A stretch of DNA of 18,067 nucleotides from Larix sibirica (taxonomy: Eukaryota > Streptophyta > Pinopsida > Pinales > Pinaceae), in NCBI GenBank assembly GCA_004151065.3, contig NWUY0300106708.1, positions 9,178 to 27,244 on the forward strand, in the 5' to 3' direction. Below are positions 17,941 to 18,067 of this stretch, piece after piece. Position numbers and translations under genes: made by a program. Positions within the stretch are counted from its first letter, which is position 1. Each line of letters opens with the position of its first letter. The notes below the pieces were generated by a model. That model ran no database searches. It was not told where the DNA came from and worked only from the letters and a program-made list of their open reading frames with translations.

Positions 17941-18067
17941 GGAAAAGGAGCGCTTTGCATTAGTATATCTAGATCCATGTGATCTCCATAGAGACTTTAT
18001 CATTTGGAAAGGAAACGTATTTTCTAAGTATTATTGATGATTATTCAAGAAAAACTTGGGTTTATTT
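17941..18067 (+). pseudogene. copia integrase core, N-terminal end only
   Basis: ERFALVYLDPCDLH corresponds to the usual L-V-H-S-D-x-C-G-P-M; the catalytic Asp is present (17972-17974). After a frame change, YFLSIIDDYSRKTWVY is the highly conserved copia integrase segment and continues off the window edge. Confidence 0.88.

Larger units (their letters stand above)
15981..18067 (+). mobile_element. Ty1/copia LTR retrotransposon, 5' part, runs off the right edge
   Basis: A 5' LTR (15981-16299), short leader, gag with UBN2-type region, zinc knuckle, protease, GAG-pre-integrase and the first part of the integrase core appear in the standard copia order. RT, RNase H and the 3' LTR lie beyond the window. 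Coding parts are broken by frameshifts and stops but much of the sequence is still readable. Confidence 0.9.

Noticed and set aside
1-18067. CRISPR array, tRNA, rRNA or prokaryotic operon
   Set aside because: No spaced identical repeats, no cloverleaf or rRNA segment seen, and the recognisable proteins are all plant-type retroelement proteins.

Overview
The window looks like a stretch of a large, repeat-rich plant nuclear genome; a gymnosperm or conifer is my best guess. That guess rests on AT-rich DNA, plant-type L1, Ty3 and Ty1 elements that are old and broken, no intact gene, and familiarity with similar elements. It is an inference, not a search result. I see no bacterial, organellar or intact host gene. 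Every recognisable protein segment belongs to a retrotransposon interrupted by stops and frameshifts.

Layout from left to right. (1) 1-571 is AT-rich DNA with no gene. (2) About 572-7640, minus strand, is a nearly complete L1-type LINE. ORF1 has a DUF4283-like region and a zinc knuckle. ORF2 has endonuclease, reverse transcriptase, zf-RVT and RNase H, then an in-frame C-terminal stretch of about 360 codons, then a 3' UTR with a poly(A) signal. (3) About 7680-10221, plus strand, is a 5'-truncated Ty3/gypsy pol relic. It has the end of RT and its RNase H, an integrase (HHCC, core, C-terminal domain) and, downstream of the integrase, a second RNase H. (4) 10222-13780 is mostly unrecognised AT-rich DNA with a weak LTR-like stretch near 12500-12850. 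(5) 13781-13840 is a short 20-bp tandem repeat. (6) 14902-15980, minus strand, is a fragment of a second LINE (end of ORF1 and first residues of the ORF2 endonuclease). (7) 15981 to the right edge, plus strand, is a Ty1/copia element with a recognisable 5' LTR (TGTTG...CAACA), gag, zinc knuckle, protease, GAG-pre-integrase and the start of integrase. It continues beyond the window.

The parts do not form a working system; they record layered insertions. The copia LTR starts where the second LINE fragment stops. The 5' end of the first LINE lies head-to-head against the broken RT of the gypsy relic. Key catalytic residues are altered in several enzymes: Asp to Tyr in the LINE endonuclease, the second Asp of the RT active site to Glu, both integrase Asp residues to Asn, and the copia protease DSG to DLR. 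The points most worth checking are the extra RNase H after the gypsy integrase and the long C-terminal extension of the LINE ORF2.
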